Positions 10,490-23,189 of a stretch of DNA of 64,000 nucleotides are shown piece by piece. Source of the DNA: Humulus lupulus (taxonomy: Eukaryota > Streptophyta > Magnoliopsida > Rosales > Cannabaceae); contig NC_084795.1 in assembly GCF_963169125.1 (NCBI RefSeq), positions 144,435,766-144,499,765 of the forward strand. The letters are read 5' to 3'. Position 1 is the first letter of the stretch; the number at the start of each line of letters is the position of its first letter. A program made the position numbers and the translations under genes. The notes beneath the pieces were generated by a model that did not search any database, was not told the origin of the DNA, and saw nothing but the letters and a program-made list of their open reading frames with translations.

Positions 10490-13400
10490 TGTGCCATTAG
10501 ACTTTAGGCCCATGTGGTGCAAGTGGATCTATAAGAAGAAGAGAGGAGCTGATGGAAAGGTCGAGACATTAAAGGGTTGACTCGTGGTAGAGAGAGATAT
10601 TTGACATAGAGAAAACTTTTTCTCCGGTAGCCATGTTAAAATTCATTTAGTATACTCTTATTCATAGCCACAACTCTTGATTAAGAGATAAGGCAAATGG
10701 ACATCAAAGAAGAATTTTTAATGGCTGTCTTGATGAGACCATTAACATGGATCAATCAGAAGGATTTAAAGTAGTTGGACAAGAAAGTAGGTCAATCTAT
10801 TGACTTAAACAAGCTTCGCGCTCCTGGAACTTTAGGTTAAATGGAAACATTAAGACCTGAGGTTTTGAAAAAAATGTAGTTGACCCCTGTGTTTGACGGA
10901 AAAAGACATTGTGGTGTTCTTAATCCTTTATGTAGATGATATCTTACTCATTGGAAACAATGTCAAGAAATTAACACACATAAAGAACTAGATAGAAATG
11001 AAATTCCAGATTTCGTTATAGCAAGTCGTGTTCTTGGTATGTAGAACATCAGGGATAAAATTAACTGAATTTTTGTAACGACCCAAAATTCGCTAATAAG
11101 GCTTAAGGGCCTTGATTAGTGTGCCAGGAGGGCATAAATGGGATTAGAGTGAATATTATTGACTTGAATGTGTGAATATGTGGTTGATGATGATTATATG
11201 ATAATTAATGATATTATGTGATAATATGAAATATTTATGTGATATATGTGAGAACCACATTATTATGTGGCCAGGTTCATAGAGCGCAACTCGAGACGAT
11301 CCTAGGTCAGATACCGGGAAAAGTCACAACAGGACTTAAGATATGACTTTGGACAAGTCAGGGGTATTTTAGGTATCGGGTAGTGATTTGGACTATCGGG
11401 TCATGAAAATAAATATATGGAGATATATTTGAGGTTAGGATGTCTAGGCGGGAATATTGGGGGATTTTACCGTTTTGGCCTCGGGGACAGTTCCGGCACC
11501 CCGAGCCTTGGGATTAGCTTAACAAGTAAGACAAGATTTAGGAAGCCTTTAGGGAAAAATAAACCGACCTAATCTCTTACTCAGGTGGTTACTCTCACTC
11601 TCACTCTCAAGAAAAACAAAGGAAACTAAATTAGAAGCACTAAAGGGAATTGGGGATTGGAGTTGGAGAATTGTTGGAAATTTAGTGAGATTCAAGAGTA
11701 AATCTTGAGGCTTAGCTCAGTGAATAAACCAAGACTGAATCAAGACTAAGGTAAGGATTTAATCCATCTGTTTTTCTGAAATTCAACCTTAAGCTTCAGC
11801 TGGATTATTGAAGGTATTGTTCAATTAATGATTAGGGTGGAATTGAGCAGGGGAAATCCTTGGAATCAGCTGAGTTTTGGCTAAGGGAGGAGTTCAATCA
11901 AGAAGGTAAGCTTTGTTTCATGAATTGATGATTTGAGTTTGAGTTTTGACTGGTTATGACAGGGTGTTTATGTTCTTAGAGTCTCAAGGATTGGAGGTGA
12001 ATCTTCTATGGTTTATTGAGCTGAATTTCTGTGGAAATTGTGTAGCATGAGTTGGTGATATGTTGGGTGTTGAAGTAGGAAGCTTAGGGGTGGTTTTGGC
12101 TGAGGTTTTGGACTTTAAAATGATGGATTTTCTGGGAACGAAGGGAAAGGTTGCGGCTCGGTTCTAGAGTGCTGCGGCCCTAGGATGAATAAGGGCCAAG
12201 GAGGCTCGGCCATGGGAGGGCGCCGCGGAGCGTGTTTTGTTTAAAATGGCATTGGTTCTATTTTGAGGCTAGGGCTGCGGCTAAGCTTCAAGGGCCGCAG
12301 CCCTTGGTTGTACACATGAACTTTTGAGGGTTTAGGCACGAGAATATGGTCTAGTAAGCTCGGGATTGATTTCACCACCGTGCTTGGTGGAATTTGGATT
12401 CTCAGGAGTTAGTTTTGTAATCGAAAACCTATATTTGAGTATTGATGGCACCCTATACTTTGGTTGTGACTAGGTGATAAAGGCTTAGGCTCAGGAACGG
12501 ATCATGCTTGAGGGGCGTTGTTTGTAATTCAGTAACCGTACAGACTAAAGGTAAGAAAACTGCACCCGATTGAATATTTGAATGGGACTAAGGGCTCCCT
12601 ACTATAAATGATTGAGAGAATGGTATTATGCCATGTAAATTATAACCAACGACCTAAGCGAGCCACGGTTAACTTGTGCAATTGGCACGACTTGGGCACT
12701 GGTATCCGAGGACAGCTTACTATGCACTGAGCTCGGTTTAAGCGGCCCGGAGTCAGTGGGTTAAACAGAGGGTGCGGCCTAAGGTATCGGCCCTAGTATT
12801 TGTGTAAACTGTATGCTGTATTTGACTATAGATGAGATTGTGGAATAATCTATGTGTGGTTGCGGTTGCTTGTATCTTGAAGTATGTTTTAATGCTATGG
12901 GTTGAGTAACTGAACATGCTTACTAGAATATCTGTTTGAGATTACTGTATAAGCTGTGTATGTTGTTTTCTTGCTGAGCCTCGGCTCACGGGTGCTGCGT
13001 GGTGCAGGTAAAGGCAAAGGCAAGGCCGATTAGCCCTTATTGGAGAGCTCTGTGTGGTGAATGTATATGGCAGGCTGCTCAGCCGCCACGGTTGAGGAGA
13101 TTACCGGGACAAGTGGACCAGAACCTTGTATCTTGCCTTAGTATGGCTAGTATTTACTTTTAACTGTTGAGTTTTGTAAACCAACTTTTAAACACTGATC
13201 TTTTGGGGATCCCTACTGTAAACTGTTTATAACTTATGAAATATATCTTTTGAGACCAAAATGTCTTTTAACCCTAGAACACCTAAATTAAAGACACATT
13301 TTTAAATTAATGACTTGATTAGCAAGTCCTACACTTTATAAGTACACAGTGTAGTGGTCTTGGCTATCCAGGGCATTAAAATTTTGGCTCTAACTTAAGC

Positions 13401-14230
13401 AACCTACTTAGGTGAGGTGCTTGGTCGTTACTTCATAAAAAATTCTGAGGAAGGATGTATAGTATCTTCACATGGAATTTATTTTTCTAAGTAGTAGTCT
13501 CCACAGACTCCTCAAGAGAAAGAAAAGATGTAATGAATTCCTTATGCATTTGCAATTAAAAGTCTAATGCATACTATGTTGTGTGCTGTGACTAGAGATC
13601 TGCAATGTTGTGGGAGTGGTGAGCAAGTGTCAGTAAAACTTTGGAAATGAACAATACAGGGGGTTGGTATCTTTGATGGACTAAAGACTATATGTTAGTC
13701 TTTTCAGGTGGATCATTGAACCTGTTAGGCTACGCAGATTTAGATTTTAGACTGATGTTGGTGACATGAAGTCTACTTCTGAAAAATGTGTTTACTCTTC
13801 GGGGTGGAGCTATGATTTGGAGAAGCAATAGCTATGATTTGGAGAAGTGTTAGGCTATCTGCCATTTCAGAATCCACCTTGGAGGCTGAGTACATAGTTG
13901 TGTCTATGGCGGCTAAGGACATAGTCTAGCTAAGGAAGTTCCATACGGAGCTCGGTGTTATTCCAGAAATGGATAAACCAGTCATTTTGCCCTAGTGCTA
14001 GTAATGAGGCAATAGAAAATTAGAAAGAACCTCAAAGCTACAAAAGAGCATAGCATATAGAGAGAAAGCACCAAATTATCGAGGATGAGTGGGGAAGGCG
14101 TGATGTGAAGGTGATGAAGATAGCATTGGAAGGAAATCTTTCATATCCCTTTACGAAGATATAAGTAGAGAGCATAATTTTGAAGCATGTAGAATGCATG
14201 GTTTTGAGAAAGATGTCTCATTTGTTTTAA
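10490..14230 (+). pseudogene. reverse transcriptase and RNase H remnant of copia element A, split by a solo LTR
   Basis: Polymerase fragments start near 10500 (WCKWIYKKKRGADGKVE) and include an intact catalytic box in LYVDDILLIGNN (about 10929-10965). The frame runs into the inserted LTR at 11073 and resumes at 13386 with TYLGEVLGRYFIKN (about 13403-13445), which joins correctly once the LTR and one duplication are removed. RNase H follows with STLEAEYIVVSMAAKDIV and LRKFHTELGVIPEM (13860-13975). Many stops; non-functional. Confidence 0.82.
11074..13380 (+). mobile_element. solo LTR of a Tekay-related gypsy element
   Basis: It starts TGTAACGACCCAAAATTCGC and ends GGCTATCCAGGGCATTAAA, matching the start and end of the other Tekay-type LTRs (usual end GGGTGTTACA). 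It is flanked by a perfect 5-bp duplication ATTTT (11069-11073 and 13381-13385). Internal landmarks are the CCGCGG-type block (12145-12305), the hairpin at 12369-12393, AAAGGTAAGAAAACTGCACC (12548-12567) and CTCACGGGTGCTGCGTGGTG (12985-13004). There is no primer site or gag, so this is one LTR left after LTR-LTR recombination. Removing it restores the copia polymerase frame, which supports both boundaries. Confidence 0.92.
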
Positions 14231-14247
14231 AAGGGCAAGTGGGAATT

Positions 14248-16068
14248 TTTTGGGTTTTATGCCCTCATACAACCATGTCAGACATGTACCGCGATTTTAT
14301 ATTGTCAATAGAAGTAGTAGAAATCATTTAGTTTGACGACCATGTTGCTTGCTTGTTTTATTACATGATTATTGAAATTATACAAACATTTATTAAATCC
14401 TGAACATATGGATAGTTACAATTATAGTGACTAGGTCACAGTAGATTATTGTTGAAATTATATGTTCAAAAGAACGAGTTCTATGATTAGATCAGTGCAT
14501 TGGATTTTCACTGATTAGGCAATCTATGATGTGATCTACTTACACATTCGAGGTGTGATGTCTTGTCCAAGGCATTGACCAAGTAGATAAGATCGGATGT
14601 ATTTGGTTACATCGGACTAGGACTGATATTGATTATTGATTGATAAATAAGTATCGTTGTTATCGAACCTAACCAATGTCAAGACGTTGAGTATAGGTTA
14701 AGTCAATCTTAATTCTGAGTGATAATATTCTGCTAATTATATTACTTAAATCTTTTGACTTGTTCGTTACCAACTTACCCTACGGTCTAGCCCACACTTA
14801 CATCATGGAGATTTAGTAGTGTAATTGAGTGGGCGTATTATTCATAGATATGAAATTTATAACTTCTGTATGAGAAGTGAAAAGATGATTTCCTTAATTT
14901 CTTTGTTCAAAATGTTAAATGATTGAGATCTCATTTCTGTGATTAAGTTCACGGAAATATCATTTATAAGTAACATAGTGGGAGTTAAGGATAAAATACT
15001 GATGATGGGTAAAACGCTAATTTGCACCCATCTCGTTAGTAAGTTATCGATAGAGGATTGACTAACTGTAATGGTTATAACAATGGATAAAGTATTTATG
15101 GTTTGTAAAATACGTTGTATGAATTCAAGAGTTCAATTCCAAGTCTATAGTATAGTCACGAGGAATTAATAAGGTAGTGAAATTATTCATACATAAATTC
15201 ACAGTAACTTATTGAAGCTTGATTTCATGGATCCATGGTCCCCGCATCACCTTTGAGTAAATAATCTAGAATGTCTCAATTAATTGATTTAATTATCAAT
15301 TAGGATTTTTTAAAGTTGACTAGGTCAATTTTGGAAAATTTATAGAGATATGAGATTTAGAGAATAAAAGAGAATCTTTGGGAATGTATTAATATTGATA
15401 AATTGGTGTCAATATAAATAAATAAAATTAAATCAAGTTTCAAATTATACTTATTAAATTTGAATAAGGATTTAATTAATTAATTTAAAATTAAACAAAT
15501 AAAATGTTTTGAATTTAGGCCCAGATGGGATTTATATTGAAAATAAAGGTATTGGGCCCAAGTCTATTTGTGGGAGCTCAAGGCTTTTATCTTTTTGTTT
15601 ATTATTTTACTTAATCCAAATTTAAATTTATTAAGTTGTCTATATAAGGAATATGATATCTAGGGTTTTCATAGGTCAGCAGTTGTGTCATTGGGTAAGT
15701 GAAAACCTAGACACTCTAATCCTTTTTTAGCCGCTATATCTTCTTCTCTTCTAGATCTCGATCTCATGTGTTGAGAACCATCCCACACTAGTTCTAGGTT
15801 AATCAAAGGTTTGGTGAGGAAGACTGTGTTGCTGATCTAGTTCAATCTCTTGATAATACTCTGCTGCAGAAAGGAATCAAGGGTTAGAGAGATTGAAGGA
15901 AGGAGTTGTTCCAGTTCCGCTGCGTATTCGTAAGTTTCTACATTTTTGTGTTTATGTTAATTTACAAATTTGATGTTCATATGTATTTCATGTTATTCTA
16001 TGTTTCTATTATGTGTTTGGAAAAATAATAGGAAGGATGCATCTAGATTTAAATTCCAAGATCCTACA
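14248..16068 (+). repeat. 3' LTR of copia element A
   Basis: A polypurine-like tract AAAAGGGCAAGTGGGA (14229-14244) precedes a likely LTR start at 14248, where the expected TGTTGGGTTTTATG reads TTTTGGGTTTTATG. The LTR ends in CTACA at 16068. The last 460 bases match the 5' LTR fragment. It carries a TATATAAGG promoter segment (15640-15650). At about 1.82 kb it is the only full-length LTR of this element. Confidence 0.8.
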
Positions 16069-16595
16069 ATTTTATCTTCTTATTTTTAAATAAGCTTTAT
16101 GAAATTTTCTAGTATATTTTCTTACTTTGGTTCTGTTTGAGTTTAACATGGGTTTTTGTTAGACCAAAAAAAATAGCAAGAGGTTTGATTAGAAATAATG
16201 CACAAAAAAGAAACGAATTGTTTTCTGGGTTTTTCGGGTTTGAAAGAGGATCATCTAAGCATGTGAATGTGAAGATTATAGTGTTTCTAGGTTCAGTTCT
16301 AGGTAGCTTAAGGGTCACAGTTTCTCGAGTTGTTTTGCATTAAACCACTTTTCCCAAAAGGTATTGGGTCTGACACGCGAATCCCAAAGTATCTGGGGTT
16401 TCCCAAGGTTACAGCGTGTGGTCACTGACCATGTGTGAGCACACGCATTGGCGCTAGGGGAAATCTTACCTCATATATATCTTAGTTCAAATAGATCGAA
16501 TCCAAAACATCGGGTTGCCTTACCTTTATCATCATAGCAAGGTTGTATTTTAGGTCGCCTCTAACAGGTCACTTTGTCGCAAGGCGAACAAAATT
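16069..16595. other. non-coding flank between copia element A and the Tat-linked reading frame
   Basis: No credible gene. Overlapping frames on both strands at 16109-16343 have no recognisable content. The stretch 16340-16595 reads like the 5' leader of the plus-strand frame that starts at 16596. It should lie next to the 3' LTR of the minus-strand Tat element, but I could not identify that LTR; the copia insertion may have replaced it. Confidence 0.4.
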
Positions 16596-18890
16596 ATGGC
16601 TAACCAGAAGAAGTCAGTGGTGAGCTCTTCTCCTGATAGTAAGAATAAGGGTAAGAAGATTGCATCCGAGACTCCTATTCCCCCCTTCAGCTCAGTAGTG
16701 GATAAAGAGATCGTGGTTGACCCCAACACCTTCTTTGAGGTGGAGCATATCGAATCTTTGATAAAGACTCAAGGCAAGATGCATAAAATTTTACTAAGTC
16801 ATGGGATTGAGTTGGGGTCCGAGGGTCTTATTGCCCACCCTCCGATGGAGGGAGAGTGGAGATGCACTCTGCTTCAGGAGGACTTTGAAGCTCGGAGTGA
16901 TGAGCAATTGAAGGCAGGTGCCTTTCCTCTCCTGGACCAGTATTTCATAGATTTTTTTAAACTAAATTGAGCTAGCACCGTTCCAGCTCCCCCCAAATTC
17001 ATACCACTTCTAGCAAGGCTAAAATATCTATTTTTTGAAACACGAGTAGGAGGTCCCCATGCCCACTGATATTATGTACTTCTTTTGCCTCATTGCCAAT
17101 CGAGAGTCAAAGGGACGAGGTGGTGGCTTTTACTACCTCACCAAATTCCCTAGCACAACCTCCATCATTGACCTCCCTAACAACCCGAATGACTACTAGT
17201 ATCATTTCTTTAATTCAAATGGGTTCAAGAACTACACCCTTCATTATTTCAACCGTCCTTGTAGGTTTCTCAACTCCTTGAACTTTGTAGTTGAATTATT
17301 TGTTAACAATGTTTAAACATATTCTGATCGAGTTGTTATCTTTTGCAGCTATCTTTAAGAGAACGGGGCTGTCAGAAACCCTCGGATGTCAATATGAGAC
17401 TCTTGACCCTCCTTAGTGTGTGGCTCTCTTGGTCGTATGCCACGACCATAGCTACCCTAGATGTACCATAGTGGTAGATAATAGCTTGCACTTTAGGTCC
17501 ACTATTTTTAAGGAATATGGTATAAACCTTTTGTCATGGCCTTCCTTGTGTCATGGTATTTTTACCCCTGGATTTTACGCAGGCTGAGCATGAGTCTAGT
17601 CAAGATTAGGAGCATGAACCCTGTAGGTCCCAAAATGTAATAATACTAGAGTCTCCCCTTCTTCTGATAATCAAAGAGTTAAATGTTTTACCTAGCCCGG
17701 TTCGTAATTCAAAGCCGATCATAGTAGTTTTCTCCCCTAGCTCGGAGGGTAGGGTTCTTGTTCTATTCATTGCCATGTGTTATCCTGACTAATCATTTCC
17801 TGGATCTGACTCTTCTGCTTTCCCTTTTGCAAATGAAGATATGGACTTCAAGAGTGCCTTCAAATCTGGTGGGGCCAAAACTGGACCCGTCATCAAGAAG
17901 GCGAGAATATCAAAGAAAAGCACCTCCAGAGCCGGAGCTGCCATTGGATCCCCTTTAAAGGATAAAGGTGTCAGCTCTATTCAAAAACAGCAGTAGGAAA
18001 AGCAACAGCCAGCTCAGGTAACTGCAGTTACCATTCCCGAAGTTCATCTTCCTCGTCCTAATGAAGCTGCTCTGATTCCTCAAGTTATTCAGGGGGAGGC
18101 GCCATCTACTCAGCTCCTAGACACGTAGCTCCCCTTCAAGCCGCTCGAGGTCGAAAGGATCCTGGAAGCACTTTGTGGACCCCTTCACAACATGGAAAAT
18201 CACATGGTGGATCGTGCCAAAAAGATTAACATCAATGACCTGAGGGCCATAGAGGAACATTCCCTAGGGAAGGTCCTGGATTCAGCCTTCGGAATGAATC
18301 TGGTTGTCAGTTATCCTCTTTTTTGCCACATTCCCTTTTTTTTCAAGCTAATCTTGATATGTATTTTCCTTTTGTAGTCTTGTTTAGCTCAAATTCATGG
18401 CATCGCCCAAATCTGAGCTCAGACAAATGAGGTCAGGGCCGCTCTGGCGGCATCTCAAGACAATGAGCCAATCGCCAAGGAACATGTCATCAAAGTGAGC
18501 TAGTGTCGAGATCAGCTGCAGGTCAAAAATCTCAACAAGAAACTTGAAGAAGTCGATGTGCTCAAAAAGATACTATCCGAGGTAAAAAATAAATCTAAGC
18601 ACGATGTTGAGAAGGCGAAGCAAGATGCCGAGAAGGCAAAGTAGGATGATGTCACGGCAACGAACGCCCTAAAGGAGATGTTATACCGGTGCTGGGCATA
18701 CAACCATGAAGGAGATTTATCATATCTGGTTGCTGAGCTTTGGGCGCGTTACCTTATCAAGTTCCTGAGCCAACTCTCTCAAGAGCCCTCCAAATCGTGG
18801 AGGCCTCTGGAGCTCTTGAAGGGAGCGATGATGAGGTGACATCACAAAGGCAAGTTACCGGGTCTCAGTGATGTTTAGGGTGTCCTCATC
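16596..18890 (+). pseudogene. antisense extra reading frame of Tat element A, decayed
   Basis: An open frame (16596-16970) begins MANQKKSVVSSSPDSKNKGK and continues, after a frame change, with KLAPFQLPPNS and RESKGRGGGFYYLTKFPS (to about 17280). I associate these with the plant domain called putative gypsy-type transposon or transposase_28. Segments after acceptor-like sites (TTTTGCAG at 17343-17350, CTTTTGTAG near 18370) look like later exons. The last (18400-18700) is a coiled-coil-like run rich in Lys, Glu and Ala (KNLNKKLEEVDVLKKILSEV). The frame runs opposite to gag-pol and lies between pol and the expected 3' LTR, as the extra aORF of Tat elements does. In-frame stops show decay. Function unknown. 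Confidence 0.55.
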
Positions 18891-19614
18891 CTTCCTTTTT
18901 TTTTATATTTTATTTTGGGTTCTTTGAACCCATTGTAAGTAAGCTTTTAAAAGCTGAGACAATCGCCTTCTGGCTCAGTTCGAGGTTATTTTTCCTCGAA
19001 TTATTCGTATACTTGCGTTAGTACAAGTTCATTAATTTATGATCTATTTTTCCCCCTAAGCTATTATCTTGCTATGCTTTGAACTTTAAGTCCTTGTACA
19101 TTTGCAATCATATGGGTTATCTTTAGATCGAGATAAACGCCTGGAGGCTCGACCAGTTAATTCTGGTCGATGACCTAGTTGTATGCAGGAATTCTCACGC
19201 CTAATAGCGTTATACCTATTAGGAATTAGGCCTCAAGCCTGGTGATATCTATGCTTTGTTTCTTTGAATTTTCTTAACTTAGTTCATATTCATAATTTCT
19301 TTGAAAATTCAAGCTTTGTAAAGATTTAGAATAATCAATTTTCCAAATTCTAAGCTGAAATTTCTTTATCAAATATTGCTGAATATTTCAAAGATTGTGC
19401 AGGGTTATATGCCTCCCAAGTGATCAGAATTTATAAGTATTCTAGGTCTCTTTTACAAAAGGAGCGTTAGATGTATTACAAAAAAAAATGGTAGCTTTGG
19501 TACCTCGTTTAAATTACGTGATAACATTTTATTTATTCAAATTCTGAAAAATAACAACGACTCTTATAAATAAGCCTTACAAGAAAGAAGTACTGCTAAA
19601 AACATAAAAATCTA
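18891..19614. other. non-coding spacer between Tat pol end and antisense frame
   Basis: AT-rich, with only short frames. It contains a T-rich run (18893-18915) just past the end of the plus-strand frame, which could be its 3' untranslated region. No repeat structure or second gene was seen. Confidence 0.4.
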
Positions 19615-20524
19615 ACAAAGTCGTCCTACTATTTGTAGCACTTTTTGAGATGTAGAGAGTTCCAAGTTCGTGGCACCAACTCTACACTTAACCTAGCTAA
19701 TTTGATGGTTCTTTCACACATGATTTTCACAATCTGGTAGGGTCCTTCCTAGTACGATCCCAGTACACCATCCTTAGGATCTTTGTTCACCAAAAATAAC
19801 CATTCAGAGAACTAAATCACCCAGTTCAAGTCTTCTTCCTTTAACTTTTGAGTTAAACTAGCAAGTGATCCTTTGCTAATAATGGGCGAACTATAACCAT
19901 GACTCCTCCCATTTTTCCTTGATCAGGTCTAGAGATGCGTTAAGAAAGTTGTGGTTTCGATCTTGATCGAAGGTTTTTTGTCTATTTGACGTAACTCGTC
20001 CTAAATTGGGAGGATAGACTCACTCCTAAAGGTTGAAAATAAGGGAGTGTACCCTGTGGAGGTGATATGTGAGGTCCTATAGGCCCAAAGTACTTGTGGC
20101 AGTTGCTGGGGTCATAATCCCTTAACTTCATCTATTCATTTGTTTAGGCTCACTTTTAGGGTTATATTTACAGCCTCGACCTGCCCATTAGCTTGCAGAT
20201 ATACCATTGAAGAAAAACTCTTGGCTATGTCGTACTTCTCACAAAAGTTCATGAAAATATCACTATGAAGCTGGGTTCAATTTTCAGGTCTAATCTTCTT
20301 TGGGAGTGTAAAATCGCTTATGATGTTCTTTACGAAGAAATCCAAGACTTGCTTCAAGGTTATGGTTGCTAGGGGGCTCAGCCTCGACCCTCTTTATAAA
20401 GTAGTCAATGACGACAACTGCATAGCAAACTCCTCCTTTTCCACTTGGTAGCAAAACCAATTAGGTCGATCCCCCATACTACGAATGGCCAGGGCAATGA
20501 AATCATGATTAGCTCCATGGGTAT
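19615..20524 (-). pseudogene. integrase core and C-terminus of Tat element A
   Basis: Read on the minus strand, the segment begins with SLPWPFVVWGIDLIG, the start of the Tat integrase core with its first catalytic Asp, then VVVIDYFIKRVEAEP, LQANGQVEAVNITLKVSLNK (the catalytic Glu block), PQVLWAYRTSHITSTGYTP and an end block ELVPRTWNSLHLKKCYK near 19640. Several stops interrupt it. The N-terminal zinc-binding part lies 8 kb away at 28496-28863, because Tat element B inserted between them. Confidence 0.82.
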
Positions 20525-22364
20525 TGTTGACGGTGAGAACTTGTCAACAATGTTAGGTCGGAAAACACAAAGTTTTGTAAGATAATAACTAAATAAAAAT
20601 TTAGAATAGACTTGAGGAAGGATAAATGCAGATCAACAATGGAGTAAAAACTCGTATATTGTTTAATAACCTCTGTATATAATGAATTTTCCAACCCCTT
20701 TCAATGATGAAGTGACGCCCTATTTATAAGTGAGCTCTAATGACTTATGGTACATTGTGGTCCCGAAAAGACAAGGAGTATCATATTCAGGCTGTAGGTG
20801 GTAGTGGTGTTGAAGGAGTGGTGGTCGGCTCTAGTATATGTCAGGGGTCAAGTACTCCTGCCTTGGTACCGTGTCATACCTCCACTACTTGTTGGGTGCG
20901 GATGTTAGAGTTGTGCCTCCGTCCTCCTCAAGGTTGTACATCCCGTACTCGTGGGCATGCCTTGTACTTGATGGTTCTTTTTCTTATTTCAAAGTTACAC
21001 ATTTTCACCAGGCTTTCTTACATTTGGTTAACTGTTGTAGAAGTTATGCGCTGTCATGGATGATATGGTGAGGCAAGGTGCCTTTCGCAGGTCTTTATCT
21101 CGCCAAGATGTGGGGTCTTGCATGGACCCTTGAGCACAAGGCATGGCATCTCGCGTGATAAGGCTTGTGGGCCTATGGAGAGGCATGTCCACGGGACCTG
21201 GCGCAACGTGTTGCTGCACGACCGAGGTGGTGTCTGCGAGACCTAGCGCGGGGTGCTACTGCGCGACCGAGGTGGTGGGTCTGCAGGACCTGGCGCAAGG
21301 CGCTTCTGCGGGACCGAGGTGGTGGGTCCACGGGACCTAGTACATGGTGCTGCTGCGTGCCAAGATGGTGGGTCGGCGAAACCTGGCGCTAGGCGCAACC
21401 AAGGTGATGGTTTCGCAAGACCTGGCACGAGGCACTGCTGTGCGGCGAGGGAGTTGGTCTACGAGACCTGGCACGAGGTGATGTTGTGCGGCTAAGGTTG
21501 TGGGTCCACGAGACCTAGCGTTGGGCGCTGCTACGCAGCCGAGGTGGTGGGTCTGTCGGTCCTAGATTGAGGTGCTGCTGTGCAGCTGAGGTGGTGTCCA
21601 CGGGACCTGGAGTGGGGCGCTGCTGCGTGATCGAGGTGGTGGGTCCGCGGGTCCTAGCGCGAGGCGATGCTACGCGACCGAGGTGGTGTCCGCAAGACCT
21701 GGCATGAGGGACTGCTGCGCGATCGAGGTGGGGTCTGTGGGACCTAGTGCGAGGTGCTACTACGTTACTAAGGTGGTGGGTTTGCGGGAACTGGCACGTG
21801 GCGCTACTGTGCCACCGAAGCGGTGGGTCTGCGGGACTTGGCACGAGGCACTACTGCGCGGTCGAGGTGGGGTCCGTGGGACCTGGTGTGAGGCGCTGCT
21901 GTGCGGCTGAGGTGGTGGGTCCGCGGGACCTGGCGTGTGGTGCTACTGCGTGGCCGAGGCGGTGTGTCTACAGGACCTGGCACTAGGGTTTGTGGCATCT
22001 AGGCGCGAAGGGTTCTAGTCATTAGCGAGGTAGAGGCCTCGTGAGCAACATTGGATCATGACTCCTATGAGCTTGGCACTTGGGTCTCCAACCACGCAAA
22101 GGTCTCGCAAAGCACATGGACGCCCAACACATGGGCGCGAGGCGGGGGCCTCTGAATGCCCACGTGCGCAAGACACATGAGGGTGTCATGATCCTTCGAA
22201 TCTTCAACAAGGAAAAGACCTACGAGGCACTTGGGAGTGTTGGCTAGAATGCAGTCTCGTGATACCTATAGACCCGAGTCCAATAGCATGACTAAGTGAC
22301 CATTAGCCACGTATTTCAACCGGGGATCAGAGATTTTTTCCTTGGTGGAGTTTTGGCATCCACA
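20525..22364 (-). repeat. 3' LTR of Tat element B (long form)
   Basis: TGTTGACGGTGAGAACTTGTC at the left matches 27104 onward, and the right end TTTTGGCATCCACA matches 28482-28495. It is 1840 bp against 1392 bp for its partner. The difference is almost all in the internal minisatellite (21195-21985). Outside the array the two copies run in parallel, for instance TACCTCCACTACTTGTTGGG near 20877 and 27460. Confidence 0.9.
21195..21985. repeat. about 46-bp GC-rich minisatellite inside the LTR, 18 units
   Basis: Units contain GACCTGGCGCGAGG, then a GCTGCTGCGCG-like step, then CGAGGTGGTGGGTCC. By hand I count 18 starts between 21199 and 21972 with a spacing of 44-48 bases. Units differ from one another by scattered substitutions. 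The period is not a multiple of three, so it yields long overlapping frames on both strands that are not genes. The partner LTR has 8 units at 27770-28110. Confidence 0.92.
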
Positions 22365-22378
22365 CTTGTCCCCCAGTC
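22365..22378 (-). other. polypurine tract of Tat element B
   Basis: On the minus strand ACTGGGGGACAAG directly abuts the 3' LTR start TGTGGATGCC. A G-rich tract at this position primes plus-strand DNA synthesis in LTR elements and fixes the element's orientation as minus. Confidence 0.75.
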
Positions 22379-23189
22379 TATGAGGTGGTCTTTAGACGTC
22401 CTTGTAGACTTATTATGATGTTATACTTATTTTTTATGAGTGCGATACTTCCATTATTATTGGAGGCATATAAAGCAGTGAAGGATGTCATTCAGCACTA
22501 TTGGGTGATGAGGACCTTGCTTTGCGAGATAGTCTCGCACAGCAAGACCCTCTCACATGGTGAGGCTTGACTCCTTTTATTTGTGCTTCATTCGTTGACA
22601 TCCCGAGGCCTTCATCGACCTTCCTTCCAGGGATAAGGCTTATACGAGACTTAGGGGCACATTAAACATTTAGACAAGAGTGTTTGGAAGAACTAGGCTA
22701 TGGTTGATCTCGCTATGCGAGGGCCCTCTCGCTGTGCAAGGCCTCCTAACCTTCTTTTGTATTTCTGTGACTTCATTCTTCATTTATGTCTGAAGGTGGC
22801 ATTTATATAGATGTCCAATGAAGGAATGGAGCTCGACTGAGCTATAAAGTCGAGGGTAGTCTTGTTGATGGAGGGTGCCCTTGCTATGCGATATCCTCTT
22901 GCAAGGTGTGAGGTGTCTCATCGCTCTGTTTTCCTTTGTCTGGGACTCTGACAAGCCATTCGCTCTTTTTTTTTGTGAGGAACTTTCGCAAGTCCTCATG
23001 GTCAATAGCTTTATTTTTCAAGGGTTCTCTTTGGGATCCCTCTACTGCGTGTAATTCGTGTCTGTTTGTTCACTTTGATTACTCGTAAGGATATGTTGAC
23101 CCTTTCGTTTCTTGCGATCCTTTTATATATTTTCACACACGCGTTTTATTTTGTGCGAGAAGCGTCCTTCTCGTCATTATACATATACT
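22379..23189 (-). other. non-coding 3' internal region of Tat element B
   Basis: No domain recognised. Repeated short words such as GAGATAGTCTCGCAC (22527 on), CTCGCTATGCGAGGGCCCTCTC (22710 on) and CTATGCGATATCCTC (22892 on) suggest old, diverged tandem or palindromic repeats. The first two contain self-complementary CTCGC...GCGAG words. Confidence 0.45.

Larger units (their letters stand above)
5927..16068 (+). mobile_element. Ty1/copia element A, decayed, interrupted by a solo LTR
   Basis: The direct repeats 5927-6395 and 15606-16068 are near identical and end in CTACA. The first is followed at once by the primer site TGGTATCAGAGC. The second lies at the end of a 1.8 kb 3' LTR that follows a purine-rich tract. 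In between, in copia order, are remnants of gag, integrase (before polymerase, which defines copia), reverse transcriptase with an intact YVDD box, and RNase H. The internal region is riddled with stops and is cut by the solo LTR at 11074-13380. The 5' LTR lacks most of its U3 part. Confidence 0.88.

Noticed and set aside
13386..13432. Apparent LTR end GGTCGTTAC near 13423-13431, first taken as the end of the solo LTR
   Set aside because: The true end is 13380, where a perfect ATTTT duplication matches 11069-11073 and the following bases restore the copia polymerase frame.
16109..16343. Overlapping frames of about 68 codons on both strands
   Set aside because: Neither has a recognisable motif, and they overlap almost completely in antisense, which is typical of chance.
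21143..21998. Long overlapping frames on both strands, and similar ones at 27357-28149
   Set aside because: They are produced by the 46-bp LTR minisatellite, whose period is not a multiple of three; frames are open on both strands and show no domain.
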